Positions 25,300 to 33,072 are shown, counted from the stretch's first letter. The stretch is DNA of 64,000 nt from GCA-2683135 sp964507445 (GCA_964507445.1 CAZDQF010000023.1:9750-73749); one strand, 5' to 3'. Numbers and translations: made by a program. The notes: generated by a model from the sequence alone, not told the origin.

Positions 25300-25911
25300 A
25301 TGGAGCACGACCACCAGATCCGTGTCCTCCACGGCCACGTACTCGTGGGGGAAGACGCAATCGAACGACATGGCCTCTCCCGCGGCGACGCTGTAGACCT
25401 TGTCCTGGTGGCGTAGCTCCAGGAGCCCGGACTTCACGACGATCGTGGCGAAGTCCTTGGTGTAGAGGTCCGGGTCCCGGGCCACGGCGCCGCGCTTCCC
25501 CTGACCGCAGCAGATCTCGACCCCTTCCACGGCCACGGAGCGGAAGGTGAACCCTCCGGCCCGGTACTCGCGGGATCGCATCTTCCGCGCCTGACGGTGC
25601 TCCGCCATGGCCACCAGGTTGTAGGTGGTGACCCCGAGGCCCTCGGCGATCTTGTCCAGGGTCTCCAGGTTCGGCTTGATCAGGTTGGTCTCGATCCGGG
25701 AGATGGGAGCGTAGGAGAGCCCGCACAGCTTGGCGAACTTCTGGATGGTCAGCCCCTTCTGCTGCCGGAGCGTGCGGATCACGCCGAAGTCATACTTCCG
25801 CCGAACCGCCTCCGCCCGCTTCCGCCGAGCCGCCCTGCGCTCCGCCTCCACGGCCGCCGCCTCTTGTTCCGGGGCGGGCTGCTGCCCGCCCTGATCGTCG
25901 CTGCTTGCCAT
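25291..25911 (-). CDS. XRE-family regulator with C-terminal cupin domain
   Basis: 206 residues. A charged N-terminal segment (rich in Glu, Ala and Arg) leads into a lambda-repressor-type helix-turn-helix at about 43-100 (IRTLRQQKGLTIQKFAKLCG, LSYAPISRIETNLIKPNLET, LDKIAEGLGV). A linker follows, then a double-stranded beta-helix cupin (about 125-206; GLLELRHQDKVYSVAAGEAM, FDCVFPHEYVAVEDTD). In the XRE-cupin family the cupin senses a small molecule and controls catabolic or stress genes. The ligand here is unknown. It lies 42 nt from the sirtuin gene on the same strand, so it may be the tail of the sigma/anti-sigma/sirtuin transcript. Confidence 0.85.
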   Translation of the reverse strand: MASSDDQGGQQPAPEQEAAAVEAERRAARRKRAEAVRRKYDFGVIRTLRQQKGLTIQKFAKLCGLSYAPISRIETNLIKPNLETLDKIAEGLGVTTYNLVAMAEHRQARKMRSREYRAGGFTFRSVAVEGVEICCGQGKRGAVARDPDLYTKDFATIVVKSGLLELRHQDKVYSVAAGEAMSFDCVFPHEYVAVEDTDLVVVLHSR

Positions 25912-25953
25912 ATCCCGCCTCCGCCCGAGTGTATCGGCACGAACATACCCTGA

Positions 25954-26727
25954 TCATTGAGGCATATTTGAGGAATCGCCGGAACGCGGACCGGGGCCCC
26001 AAGGCGCGACGAGGGCCGGAACCACTTCCGCAGCGGCCCCTCGAATCGTGACATCTGCCCACGCAGAGACAGGCGTGGACTCCGGGTTGACCTCGACCAC
26101 CGCCGCCCCTCCCTGGGCTGCAGCCCCGGCGAGGCTGGCCGCCGGCTCTACCAGCCCCGAGGTGCCCACCACCAGGACCGCGTCCGCGCCGGCCGCCAGC
26201 TCGAAGGAGCGCGTCAACACCGGCTCCGCGAGCGGCTCTCCGAACCACACGACGCCAGGTCGCAGCGACGCCCCACAGTGGACGCAGGGCACCGGGTGGG
26301 GCCAGGGGGTCCGCTGGTCGAAGCAGTCACCGCCGCAGCCGGCGGAGCAACGGACCCTGAAGAGGGAACCGTGGAACTCGATGACGTCGCAGGCACCCGC
26401 CCGCTGGAGCAGCCCGTCCACGTTCTGGGTGATCATGCCGACGCGATCAGGCCCCCTGCGGCTCTGGAGTTCCGCCAACGCCCGGTGGGCGTCATTGGGG
26501 CGGGCCTCAAGCGCCGCCCGCCGGCGCTCCGAGTACCACTCCCACACCAGCCCGGGGTCACGGATGAACGCCTCTGGGGTGGCCAGGTCCTCGGGGCGGT
26601 GCTGGCGCCAGAGACCGCCGTCGCCGCGAAAGGTGGACAGGCCCGATTCGACAGACAACCCTGCACCGGAGAGGACGAGCACGCTCTCGGCCCGGGACAG
26701 GGCCGCCCTCCCGGACGGGATGCTCAA
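25954..26727 (-). CDS. Sirtuin (NAD-dependent protein deacylase)
   Basis: 257 residues from the TTG at 26727, which overlaps the anti-sigma stop as TTGA; the longer open frame upstream is antisense-phase read-through of that gene. Family motifs are intact: LSGAGLSVESGLSTFRG (NAD binding), TQNVDGLLQRAG, EFHGSLF (catalytic His), four zinc cysteines in VRCSAGCGGDC and CVHCG, VVWFGEP, and VVGTSGLVEPA. It should remove acyl groups from lysines, consuming NAD. Its coupling to an anti-sigma gene and nearness to a BMC that would make acyl-CoA raise the possibility of a link, but that is inference. Confidence 0.9.
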   Translation of the reverse strand: MSIPSGRAALSRAESVLVLSGAGLSVESGLSTFRGDGGLWRQHRPEDLATPEAFIRDPGLVWEWYSERRRAALEARPNDAHRALAELQSRRGPDRVGMITQNVDGLLQRAGACDVIEFHGSLFRVRCSAGCGGDCFDQRTPWPHPVPCVHCGASLRPGVVWFGEPLAEPVLTRSFELAAGADAVLVVGTSGLVEPAASLAGAAAQGGAAVVEVNPESTPVSAWADVTIRGAAAEVVPALVAPWGPGPRSGDSSNMPQ

Positions 26728-28052
26728 CGCTCCAGCACCAGGAAGATGACCGGCGCCGGTGCCCGCTTGTCTGCGTCCAGCGGCCGCGATTGGGCTCTCG
26801 ACCGAGGCATCGCCCCGGCGACGCGCACCGAGAGCTCGTCTGCACCACGAAGCGCTGCGATCAGCTCGGTGACGGGCGACGATCCAGGCACGAAACGAAA
26901 GACGCGATAAGCGCCCCCGTCGCTGGACCGTCCCCCAGCCCCCTGCCGATCCTGCTGCCGCGAGACCTCCCCCACCGAACGCACATCCTTCCAACGATCC
27001 AACCGCCGCTGGATCTTGCGCGACGCGTCTTGGCCCACGACCACGTAGCAGACCACCGGGGGAGCCGAGGCGGGTCGTCCTCGGGCCCGCTGCCCCGGCT
27101 TCGCGACGCCGCTCTGCGCGGACTCCTCCTCACGTCCACCGCGCGTTGCCCGTGCGGACTCCTTGAGTTCGGCCCCCACGGAACCGCGGCCGGACTTGGG
27201 AGCTGCCGCCGCATCGTCGACGGTATCCGCCCGCCCTTCGCGCTTGCGCTTCTGGAGCGCCTTCTTGGCGCCAACATCCATCTCCTGTGCCTGCTCCGGC
27301 GACAGGTGATTCCGCTGAGCCCCGTCACGCAACAACGCGACCATACCGCGGCTGGCCCAGGTGTCGGGGTCGAGCTCCGTCCGGTTTCGGTAAACGACAG
27401 CCACGGCCTGTCGCAGCAGCTCGTCGTTCCCCCGAGAGTCCGCCTGGATGGACGGAGCGCGCCCCGGGGCGGCGGGCGCGCGCCCACTGGCTGCCTCTCC
27501 CGACGGCGCCCCGGGTCCGGCGGATTGACCACTGCGGAGCACACCCGGTGTCCGGCGCGCGGGTCTCCCCGCGGGACCGTCCTGAGCGGGAGCGGCCTCC
27601 GGCTGCGACATCTCAGGTGCCGGAGCGCTGACCCGCCTCGGGAGGACCTCCGCGACCTCTGACGGCTCCCCTTGCTGTCCCTGGTCCCGTACCCGGTGGC
27701 GCTCTTCGTTGAGCATGAACGCGACCCCTAAGAAGACCGCGATCACCGCAGCGGCCCGGACCCAACCGAGCTGTCGCAGGTGAGACCAGGAAGACGGCGG
27801 CGGCTCAGCCCCGGCGTCCCCTGACTGCCGGATCGCGACGGCGACCCTCTCCGTGAGCTCAGCTGGCGCTGCCTCCGTGCCGATGCTCCGGAGGTCCTCA
27901 CGCATGGCCCGGAACCCATCCCACTCAGCCCGCCGTTCGTCGGACTCAGCGAGCAGCGCCTCGAACTCCAAACGCTCAGACGGGCTGAGGCGGTCGTCGA
28001 CGGCATCGGTCATCCACTCGTTGAAATCTCTGGGGGTGGGAGATGAAGCCAT
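26724..28052 (-). CDS. Anti-sigma factor-like membrane protein
   Basis: 442 residues. The N-terminal about 75 residues are helical and acidic (FNEWMTDAVDDRLSPSERLE), as in anti-sigma domains, but there is no HxxxCxxC zinc motif. One membrane segment at about 97-113 (VRAAAVIAVFLGVAFML) is followed by a long low-complexity Pro/Ala/Arg-rich exported part. A folded C-terminal region comes last (about 330-442, with PPVVCYVVVGQDASRK and YRVFRFVPGSSPVTELIAAL). The 9-nt gap to the sigma-factor gene supports the anti-sigma role. The C-terminal domain is probably the periplasmic sensor; I do not recognise its family. Confidence 0.75.
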   Translation of the reverse strand: MASSPTPRDFNEWMTDAVDDRLSPSERLEFEALLAESDERRAEWDGFRAMREDLRSIGTEAAPAELTERVAVAIRQSGDAGAEPPPSSWSHLRQLGWVRAAAVIAVFLGVAFMLNEERHRVRDQGQQGEPSEVAEVLPRRVSAPAPEMSQPEAAPAQDGPAGRPARRTPGVLRSGQSAGPGAPSGEAASGRAPAAPGRAPSIQADSRGNDELLRQAVAVVYRNRTELDPDTWASRGMVALLRDGAQRNHLSPEQAQEMDVGAKKALQKRKREGRADTVDDAAAAPKSGRGSVGAELKESARATRGGREEESAQSGVAKPGQRARGRPASAPPVVCYVVVGQDASRKIQRRLDRWKDVRSVGEVSRQQDRQGAGGRSSDGGAYRVFRFVPGSSPVTELIAALRGADELSVRVAGAMPRSRAQSRPLDADKRAPAPVIFLVLER

Positions 28053-28061
28053 GAGATGTCC

Positions 28062-28658
28062 TCAATCGGTCGGACCGACTCTGGAGCGCAAGACCTGCTT
28101 CAGCTCGAGGCGCGCCCTGTGCAGACGTGAACGCACGGTCCCAACGGGGATGTCCAGCAGGTCTGCGATGGTCTCGTAGGACTCGTCCTGCATGTCACGG
28201 AGCACGAGCACCTCCTTGAAGTCCGGCGGCATGGCCGCGATGGCCTCCAGGACAAGCCGTCGCTGCTCCGCCTGCACGATCGAGTCTTCAGGTGAGCTCC
28301 CCGCCTCCACCGGCTCCGGAGCAGCACGGGGCTCTCCGTCCTCGTGACTGTCGAGGGACACGTTCAGTTTGGGCCTGGCGGCGTCGTAGCGGGAACGGGA
28401 GATGATGACGTTGCGGGCGATGCGATAGAGCCAGGTGAAGAAGGACGAGTCGCCGTGAAATGCCCCGATGCCCTTCCACGCTCGCAAGAACGTCTCCTGG
28501 GTCAGGTCCATGGCCTTCTCCCGGTCGTTGACCATCCGATGGATGGTGCCGTAGACCCGGTCCTGGTGGCGCCTTACGAGGGTGTCGAACGCCTCCTGGC
28601 GACCGTCAGCGGCCAGACGGACCAGGGTCAGATCATCCTGCCGGGCCTCGTGACCCAA
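28062..28658 (-). CDS. ECF (group IV) RNA polymerase sigma factor
   Basis: 198 residues from the TTG at 28658, favoured over the GTG at 28664 because GGAGG lies 7 nt before it. Region 2 is clear: FDTLVRRHQDRVYGTIHRMV, DLTQETFLRAWKGI, SSFFTWLYRIARNVI. Region 4 is also clear: AIAAMPPDFKEVLVLRDMQ, SYETIADLLDIPVGTVRSRL, HRARLELKQ. The linker between the regions is acidic and about 45 residues long. It directs polymerase to a stress- or signal-specific promoter set, held in check by the adjacent anti-sigma. A GGAATC motif about 40 nt upstream of the start resembles an ECF -35 and could be autoregulatory, weakly supported. Confidence 0.93.
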   Translation of the reverse strand: MGHEARQDDLTLVRLAADGRQEAFDTLVRRHQDRVYGTIHRMVNDREKAMDLTQETFLRAWKGIGAFHGDSSFFTWLYRIARNVIISRSRYDAARPKLNVSLDSHEDGEPRAAPEPVEAGSSPEDSIVQAEQRRLVLEAIAAMPPDFKEVLVLRDMQDESYETIADLLDIPVGTVRSRLHRARLELKQVLRSRVGPTD

Positions 28659-28763
28659 GCACACTCCTCCTACGACGCGGTCGAGGCTGTCCCGTTCACG
28701 ATTCCAGGGAAAAACCCGACGGACTCAACCGCAAGGGGCCAAGCACGATTTCACGGCCTGGGG

Positions 28764-28790
28764 AAAACCAGGATCATCCTGGCCCCCAAG
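28764..28790 (-). terminator. Candidate intrinsic terminator ending the BMC operon
   Basis: Read on the minus strand, CCAGGATGATCCTGG (28768-28782), preceded by GGGGG, forms a 6-7-bp stem and is followed by TTTTCCCC. It lies 49 nt after the stop of the 99-residue BMC-operon gene and before the sigma-factor start. This suggests that the BMC and sigma genes are separate transcription units. Confidence 0.5.
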
Positions 28791-28831
28791 GCGCACATCC
28801 TGAAGACGACAGGGAGGGCGCGACGGCTTCC

Positions 28832-29131
28832 CTAAATCTGCTTCAGGTCGATACGGTTCGGGCGCGTCTTGAGGACGAGCCACTCCGTGTGCTCCTCGGC
28901 TTCCTCCGAGACGAAGCACCAGGCCTTCAGGCCCTTCTTGAAGCGCCCTTCGCCCGGCTCGATCTTGAGTACGCCGCCGTCCTCTTTCTCGATGACGGCG
29001 TATCGCACCCGCGACTCCGGTTCCTCTACCGGGCTGAACCACACGAACTCGGCGCCGTCGCCGTCGAAGCTCTTCTGGCCGGCGTCTGAGAAATCGGGCC
29101 GGAAGCTGAAGTTGTCATCGCGTCCCACCAT
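28832..29131 (-). CDS. Unknown 99-residue protein at the end of the BMC operon
   Basis: 99 residues from an ATG preceded at 3 nt by GGAGG. It is 12 nt downstream of the PduT-type shell gene, in the same direction. It is acidic, strand-rich and soluble, with no signal or membrane segment: DGDGAEFVWFSPVEEPESRV, RYAVIEKEDGG, GLKAWCFVSEEAEEHTEWLV, LKTRPNRIDL. I recognise no family and no metal or nucleotide motif. Position makes it a candidate cargo, shell-associated or assembly protein of the microcompartment. Confidence 0.6.
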   Translation of the reverse strand: MVGRDDNFSFRPDFSDAGQKSFDGDGAEFVWFSPVEEPESRVRYAVIEKEDGGVLKIEPGEGRFKKGLKAWCFVSEEAEEHTEWLVLKTRPNRIDLKQI

Positions 29132-29143
29132 ATGCCTCCGCGA

Positions 29144-29746
29144 TCAGAAGACGAAGTCGCTGAACGGGTCGACGGGATCGACGAGGTGCTCGACCGTACG
29201 GGGGTCGGGCCTCGGGATCACCACCGAACGAAGGTGCCGGCCGCGCGCGCGCGCCAACTCGGTCCCCCGAGCCACGGCGGCTTCCACGTCGGACACCTCA
29301 CCCGACAATACACAAAACGCCTTCCCCCCCAACCCCATGGCCAGCCTGATCTCTACCAGCTGCACGTCGCCGGTCTTGGCCGCGCCGTCCGCAGCGATCA
29401 GCAAGGAGCACAGGGACAGGGTCTCCATGACGCCCACCGCCCCCACGTCGCGGAGTCCACCACGGCACCCGATGGCGGGGACGATGCCGGGGTGAGGTGA
29501 CGCCAGCAGCAGGCTGTCGATCACCGTCTCCCCGCCGACCTCGGTCCCTCGCTCGAGCGCCGACCGCACCCCCTCGACCTCCCCGGTGAAGAGACAGACG
29601 AATCTCCCCGGGGTCACCGGTCGCAGGGCGATAGTCTCGACGGCCACCTCCTTGAGGAGAGCGTCGGACGCCAGGAGGCCCTGGGCGACGCTGTCCCACT
29701 CGAGCATGCCCAGTGGACTCACGATCGGTGCCGGGGGACTGGCCAA
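29144..29746 (-). CDS. BMC-T shell protein (PduT-like tandem BMC domain)
   Basis: 200 residues from a TTG start with GGAGG 7 nt upstream. Two BMC domains lie in tandem in the standard order. The first runs from about residue 12 (LGMLEWDSVAQGLLASDALL, PGRFVCLFTGEVEGVRSALE). The second runs from about 102 (AVGVMETLSLCSLLIAADGA, GKAFCVLSGEVSDVEAAVA, RSVVIPRPDPRTVEHL). Such proteins form trimers that fill hexagonal sites of the shell and may carry a larger central pore. It lies 3 nt after the BMC-P gene. The N-terminal domain is the more divergent. Confidence 0.88.
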   Translation of the reverse strand: MASPPAPIVSPLGMLEWDSVAQGLLASDALLKEVAVETIALRPVTPGRFVCLFTGEVEGVRSALERGTEVGGETVIDSLLLASPHPGIVPAIGCRGGLRDVGAVGVMETLSLCSLLIAADGAAKTGDVQLVEIRLAMGLGGKAFCVLSGEVSDVEAAVARGTELARARGRHLRSVVIPRPDPRTVEHLVDPVDPFSDFVF

Positions 29747-29749
29747 TCC

Positions 29750-30472
29750 CTACCTCCGCCGACGGGGGGCCTTACGCTTGGTCGTGTCCCCCACCGACTC
29801 GCTCCCTGGGGCGTCCCAGACGATCAACAGGTCATCCGCACCGGACGAAGAGGCGTCCTTCGCAGCGGCCACCGGCTCTTCCTTCGAGCTCCTGGACCGA
29901 GACTTCTTCGTCGTCTTCTTGGCAGCCTTCTTCTCCGCCGGCTTCTTGGCGGCCTTCTTGGCGGCTGGCTTCTTCTTCGCCGCCTTCTTCTTCGCCGCCT
30001 CCCGCTTGGGAGGTTCGCTCTCCACCGCCTCTTCAGACGCGGGCGGCTCGGCCGGAGCCTCTGCGACCGGTTCTTCCGCGGCACCAGAGGGCCCGCGATC
30101 CTGCCTCGATCGGCCACCACCGGATGCGCCCGATCGACGGGTGTCACGACGCGGGGCGTCACCCTGTCGACGGTGACCGCCGTCGCTCTCCGTAGCCCCC
30201 TCGTCGTCCTCCGCGGGCGCGGTCATGGACCCCACGACGCCCACGACGGCGCCATGGATCGGCAGGTCGCGGGGGATGTCGAAGGAGTCGCCGAGGGGCG
30301 CGATGGCCACGACCACCATCTCTCCCACCTGCGCGTCCACGGTGTCGAGCACGACGCAAGGGCCCTCGAAGTCCACGTCGTGATCCGGCTCCACCAGGAG
30401 GAAACGGCAACCCTCGAAGGCGGGATGCCCTCGAGACAATTCAAACTCGCAATACACTGTTCCGACGAACAC
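29750..30472 (-). CDS. BMC-P vertex protein (EutN/CcmL family) with Lys/Ala-rich tail
   Basis: 240 residues from a GTG start. The first about 83 residues are a complete EutN/CcmL domain (MFVGTVYCEFELSRGHPAF, CVVLDTVDAQVGEMVVVAI, AVVGVVGSM), which forms pentamers capping shell vertices. Then comes about 155 extra residues: an acidic and Arg/Gly-rich linker and a block of KKKAAKKKPAAKKAAKK-type repeats like histone H1. The end is DDLLIVWDAPGSESVGD plus a basic tail. Normal family members are 85-100 residues. The tail may contact nucleic acid, cargo or shell; its side of the shell cannot be told from sequence. It sits between the two BMC-T genes. Confidence 0.88.
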   Translation of the reverse strand: MFVGTVYCEFELSRGHPAFEGCRFLLVEPDHDVDFEGPCVVLDTVDAQVGEMVVVAIAPLGDSFDIPRDLPIHGAVVGVVGSMTAPAEDDEGATESDGGHRRQGDAPRRDTRRSGASGGGRSRQDRGPSGAAEEPVAEAPAEPPASEEAVESEPPKREAAKKKAAKKKPAAKKAAKKPAEKKAAKKTTKKSRSRSSKEEPVAAAKDASSSGADDLLIVWDAPGSESVGDTTKRKAPRRRR

Positions 30473-30487
30473 TGATGATGCCCTCGC

Positions 30488-31120
30488 TCAGGGATTGTTC
30501 TCACGACCCTCGATGGAATCGAGGGTGGCCGCCACCGCGTGGGCGGCCTCCCGGATATTCGACTCTGTACCGCCGAGGTACAAACGTCCGAACGCGCCAA
30601 ACGGCTGCATCTGGATCAGCTTGATGGGGGACGCCTTCTCCGCCTCATTCGCGGCGACGGTGGCGTAGGCCGCGGGATGCACCTCAAGGATGTAGAGGGT
30701 CTCCCCTCCAAGCAGCATGTCCCCATAGCGGATCTTGTTGATCAGCTGGGCCTGATCCGGATCTACGTTCGTAATGATCTGTGATGACTTGACCGCCGGC
30801 TTGAGGCGATCTTCTTTGTTCTTCTCTATGGAGTCGAGGATGCACTCGCCAGCGGACAGCACCTCCGCCTGGCTGTCGGAGTGGACCTCGAGGAGGCCGA
30901 ACGCTCGCTCCACCACCTGAACGCCGGGGCGCACGTCGTTCCCCTTCAGCGCAACGTCCGTCAGTCGATTGATCGCGATCCCGGGAGCGATCTCCACGAA
31001 CAACGCAGCCTGACCCTGGACCGGCAGGAAGCCCTTCGCGGTGGTGCCCACGAAGGAGGCGAACGCCGGCTGCATGCTGTCCAGGAACGTGAACGCGCGC
31101 AGTTCGATGGAATCCGACAT
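30488..31120 (-). CDS. BMC-T shell protein, permuted tandem type
   Basis: 210 residues. Two homologous halves can be aligned by eye: LFVEIAPGIAINRLTDVALK with ERAFGLLEVHSDSQAEVLSA in the first, and YILEVHPAAYATVAANEAEK with PFGAFGRLYLGGTESNIREA in the second. Both halves end in a helix containing LDSIE. Each half begins with the part that is C-terminal in ordinary BMC domains, so the fold looks circularly permuted, as in the double-layer type of BMC-T proteins with gated pores. It lies between the BMC-H and BMC-P genes. Confidence 0.85.
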   Translation of the reverse strand: MSDSIELRAFTFLDSMQPAFASFVGTTAKGFLPVQGQAALFVEIAPGIAINRLTDVALKGNDVRPGVQVVERAFGLLEVHSDSQAEVLSAGECILDSIEKNKEDRLKPAVKSSQIITNVDPDQAQLINKIRYGDMLLGGETLYILEVHPAAYATVAANEAEKASPIKLIQMQPFGAFGRLYLGGTESNIREAAHAVAATLDSIEGRENNP

Positions 31121-31161
31121 AGGTCACGGCGACGAGCCGGGGCCCGCCGCCCGAAGCTCGA

Positions 31162-31452
31162 TCAGGCCCCTTCCTCCAGGGGCGCCGGGAGGATGCCCTC
31201 CACCTGCTCGTGCGGCCTGGGGATGACATGGACGGAGACCAACTCCCCCACCCGCCGGGCCGCGGCCGCGCCCGCATCCGTGGCCGCCTTCACGGCGCCC
31301 ACTTCTCCACGGACCAACACCGTGACGAAGCCACCGCCGATCTTCTCCTTGCCGACCAAGGTGACCTGCGCCGCCTTGACCATCGCGTCCGCGGCCTCGA
31401 CCGAACCCACCAGCCCACGAGTCTCGATCATGCCCAGGGCGATCTTGCTCAT
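31162..31452 (-). CDS. BMC-H hexameric shell protein
   Basis: 96 residues, the standard length for one BMC (Pfam BMC) domain: ALGMIETRGLVGSVEAADAM, VKAAQVTLVGKEKIGGGFVT, VLVRGEVGAVKAATDAGAAA, then VHVIPRPHEQVE. The pore loop reads KIGGGFV where PduA-type proteins have KIGSGLV, giving a glycine in place of the pore-lining serine. It tiles the flat facets of the shell. The ATG overlaps the stop of the aldehyde dehydrogenase gene (ATGA at 31449-31452), so enzyme and main shell protein are translationally coupled. Confidence 0.95.
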   Translation of the reverse strand: MSKIALGMIETRGLVGSVEAADAMVKAAQVTLVGKEKIGGGFVTVLVRGEVGAVKAATDAGAAAARRVGELVSVHVIPRPHEQVEGILPAPLEEGA

Positions 31453-33056
31453 CTTCTTGTCCTCATAGCGTTCCTGATGATGCGCTCGACGTCTCTACGT
31501 GCCAGGTGCCCTTCCTGCCCGGGAAGCTCCTCCTCTGGAGCGGCACCCTGACAGGTCGCCGGCGGCAACGCCGCCGGATTGCGACCGCCCCCCGGCTTGA
31601 CCACGGGGTCGGCCCCTTGCGGGACCTCCCACGGACTCCGTACACCGGCTGCCGCCTCCGCGGCGTCCAGCGGCGGGAGCGAATCGTACGCGGTTCCCAT
31701 CGTCCCGTCTCGCCATTCCGGCCTGACCCTCGCCACCCGCTTGATGTTGATCAGGTGCTGAGGGCCCACGTTGTCCGAGGTGATATTCCCACCGAACGAC
31801 CCGCACCCAAGCGTCATGGAGGGAAAAAGCCCGGTGGTGAAACCCACCCCGCCGATCGAGGTGGGGCTGTTCACCACCACCCGATTCACCGGCTTTTCCA
31901 GCCCGAAGCGGCGGATGATCTCCTCATCCGCGCAGTGCAGACCGAGGGTGTGGCCCCGGCCGCCCAGGTCCAGGATATCCAGGCAACGACGACAACCCTC
32001 CTCCCAGTCGCCCACCTCGTAGAAGGCGAGGATCGGACACAGGGTCTCCCGGCTCAGGGGATGGCCGCGCCCGACGCCGACGTAGGGGGCGACGATCACG
32101 GTGGTCTCGTCGGGGACCCGGAACCCTGCCGTGGAGGCGATGAGGGCAGGCTTCATGCCCACGATCTCGGTGCTGCGCCGCCCGTTCTGCTCCACCAGCG
32201 CCTCGAGCGCGTCGGTCTCCTCGGGGGAGCAGAAGTGGGCCCCGAGGGCTCGCAGCTCGCGCTCCAGATCGGCGGCCACCGACCGGTCGCACACGATGGC
32301 CTGCTCGCTGCTGCACAGGGTGCCGTAGTCGAACTGCTGGCTGTCGACCAGGCAGCGGGCGGCCCAGCCCAGGTCCGCTGAGCGATCCACGTACGCGGGG
32401 ACGTTCCCCGGCCCCACGCCGAACGCCGGCTTGCCGGAAGAATAGGCCGCCCGTACGAGACCGCCGCCACCGGTCGCCAGGATCAGGTCGATGTTCCTGT
32501 CCACCATCAGCGCCTGGGTCCCTTCCAACGCCACGTGCTCCATGCACAGCAGGAGGTCCGCAGGAGCGCCCGCCGCCTCCGCCGCCTCCTGGCAGATCCG
32601 GATCGCCTCCCGGATGCAACCCTGGGCCCGGGGATGAGGCGACGCCACCATGGCGTTGCGGCTCTTCAAGCAACAGATCGCCTTGAACAGCGCCGTGGAG
32701 GTCGGGTTGGTTGTGGGGATGATGGCGGCCACGACACCGAACGGGTCTGCGATCTCCGTGACCCCCGAAGCGGGGTCCTCCCGCACCACGCCGCACGTCC
32801 GCAGATCCCGGACAGCTCTCCAGAGACCACGAGTCCCGAACCGGTTCTTGATGGTCTTGCTGTCCGCTCGCCCGATCCCCGTCTCCTCCACGGCGGCGTA
32901 GGCGAGACGCTCCGACGCCGCGTATCCGGCCTCCACGACCGCGAAGGTGATGCGGTCCACGGCGGCCTGATCCATGGATCGATACGCATCGGCAGCGGCG
33001 CGGGCGCGGAGCGCACACTGTCTCGCATCGGCTACGGAGAGGAGGTCAGGATCCAT
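31449..33056 (-). CDS. CoA-acylating aldehyde dehydrogenase, BMC-associated (PduP/EutE type)
   Basis: 535 residues from the ATG at 33056; the open frame continues far upstream, but that part is antisense to other genes. The dehydrogenase core has PFGVVAAIIPTTNPTSTALF, the glycine motif ATGGGGLVRAAYSSGKPA with FGVGPGNVPAYVD, and the catalytic cysteine in FDYGTLCSSEQ (C248). These are the marks of the PduP/EutE group, which converts an aldehyde plus CoA and NAD to acyl-CoA inside microcompartments. The core ends near residue 470. About 60 further residues follow: a Pro/Gly/Glu-rich linker and a final amphipathic helix, HLARRDVERIIRNAMRTRR, a candidate encapsulation peptide. First gene of the BMC operon. 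Confidence 0.92.
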   Translation of the reverse strand: MDPDLLSVADARQCALRARAAADAYRSMDQAAVDRITFAVVEAGYAASERLAYAAVEETGIGRADSKTIKNRFGTRGLWRAVRDLRTCGVVREDPASGVTEIADPFGVVAAIIPTTNPTSTALFKAICCLKSRNAMVASPHPRAQGCIREAIRICQEAAEAAGAPADLLLCMEHVALEGTQALMVDRNIDLILATGGGGLVRAAYSSGKPAFGVGPGNVPAYVDRSADLGWAARCLVDSQQFDYGTLCSSEQAIVCDRSVAADLERELRALGAHFCSPEETDALEALVEQNGRRSTEIVGMKPALIASTAGFRVPDETTVIVAPYVGVGRGHPLSRETLCPILAFYEVGDWEEGCRRCLDILDLGGRGHTLGLHCADEEIIRRFGLEKPVNRVVVNSPTSIGGVGFTTGLFPSMTLGCGSFGGNITSDNVGPQHLINIKRVARVRPEWRDGTMGTAYDSLPPLDAAEAAAGVRSPWEVPQGADPVVKPGGGRNPAALPPATCQGAAPEEELPGQEGHLARRDVERIIRNAMRTRR

Positions 33057-33072
33057 GGCAGGAACGGCGCGG

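Noticed and set aside
28700..28720. GGAATC element upstream of the sigma gene as a firm ECF promoter
   Set aside because: The -35-like motif is present, but I could not find a matching -10 at the right distance; kept only as a weak remark.
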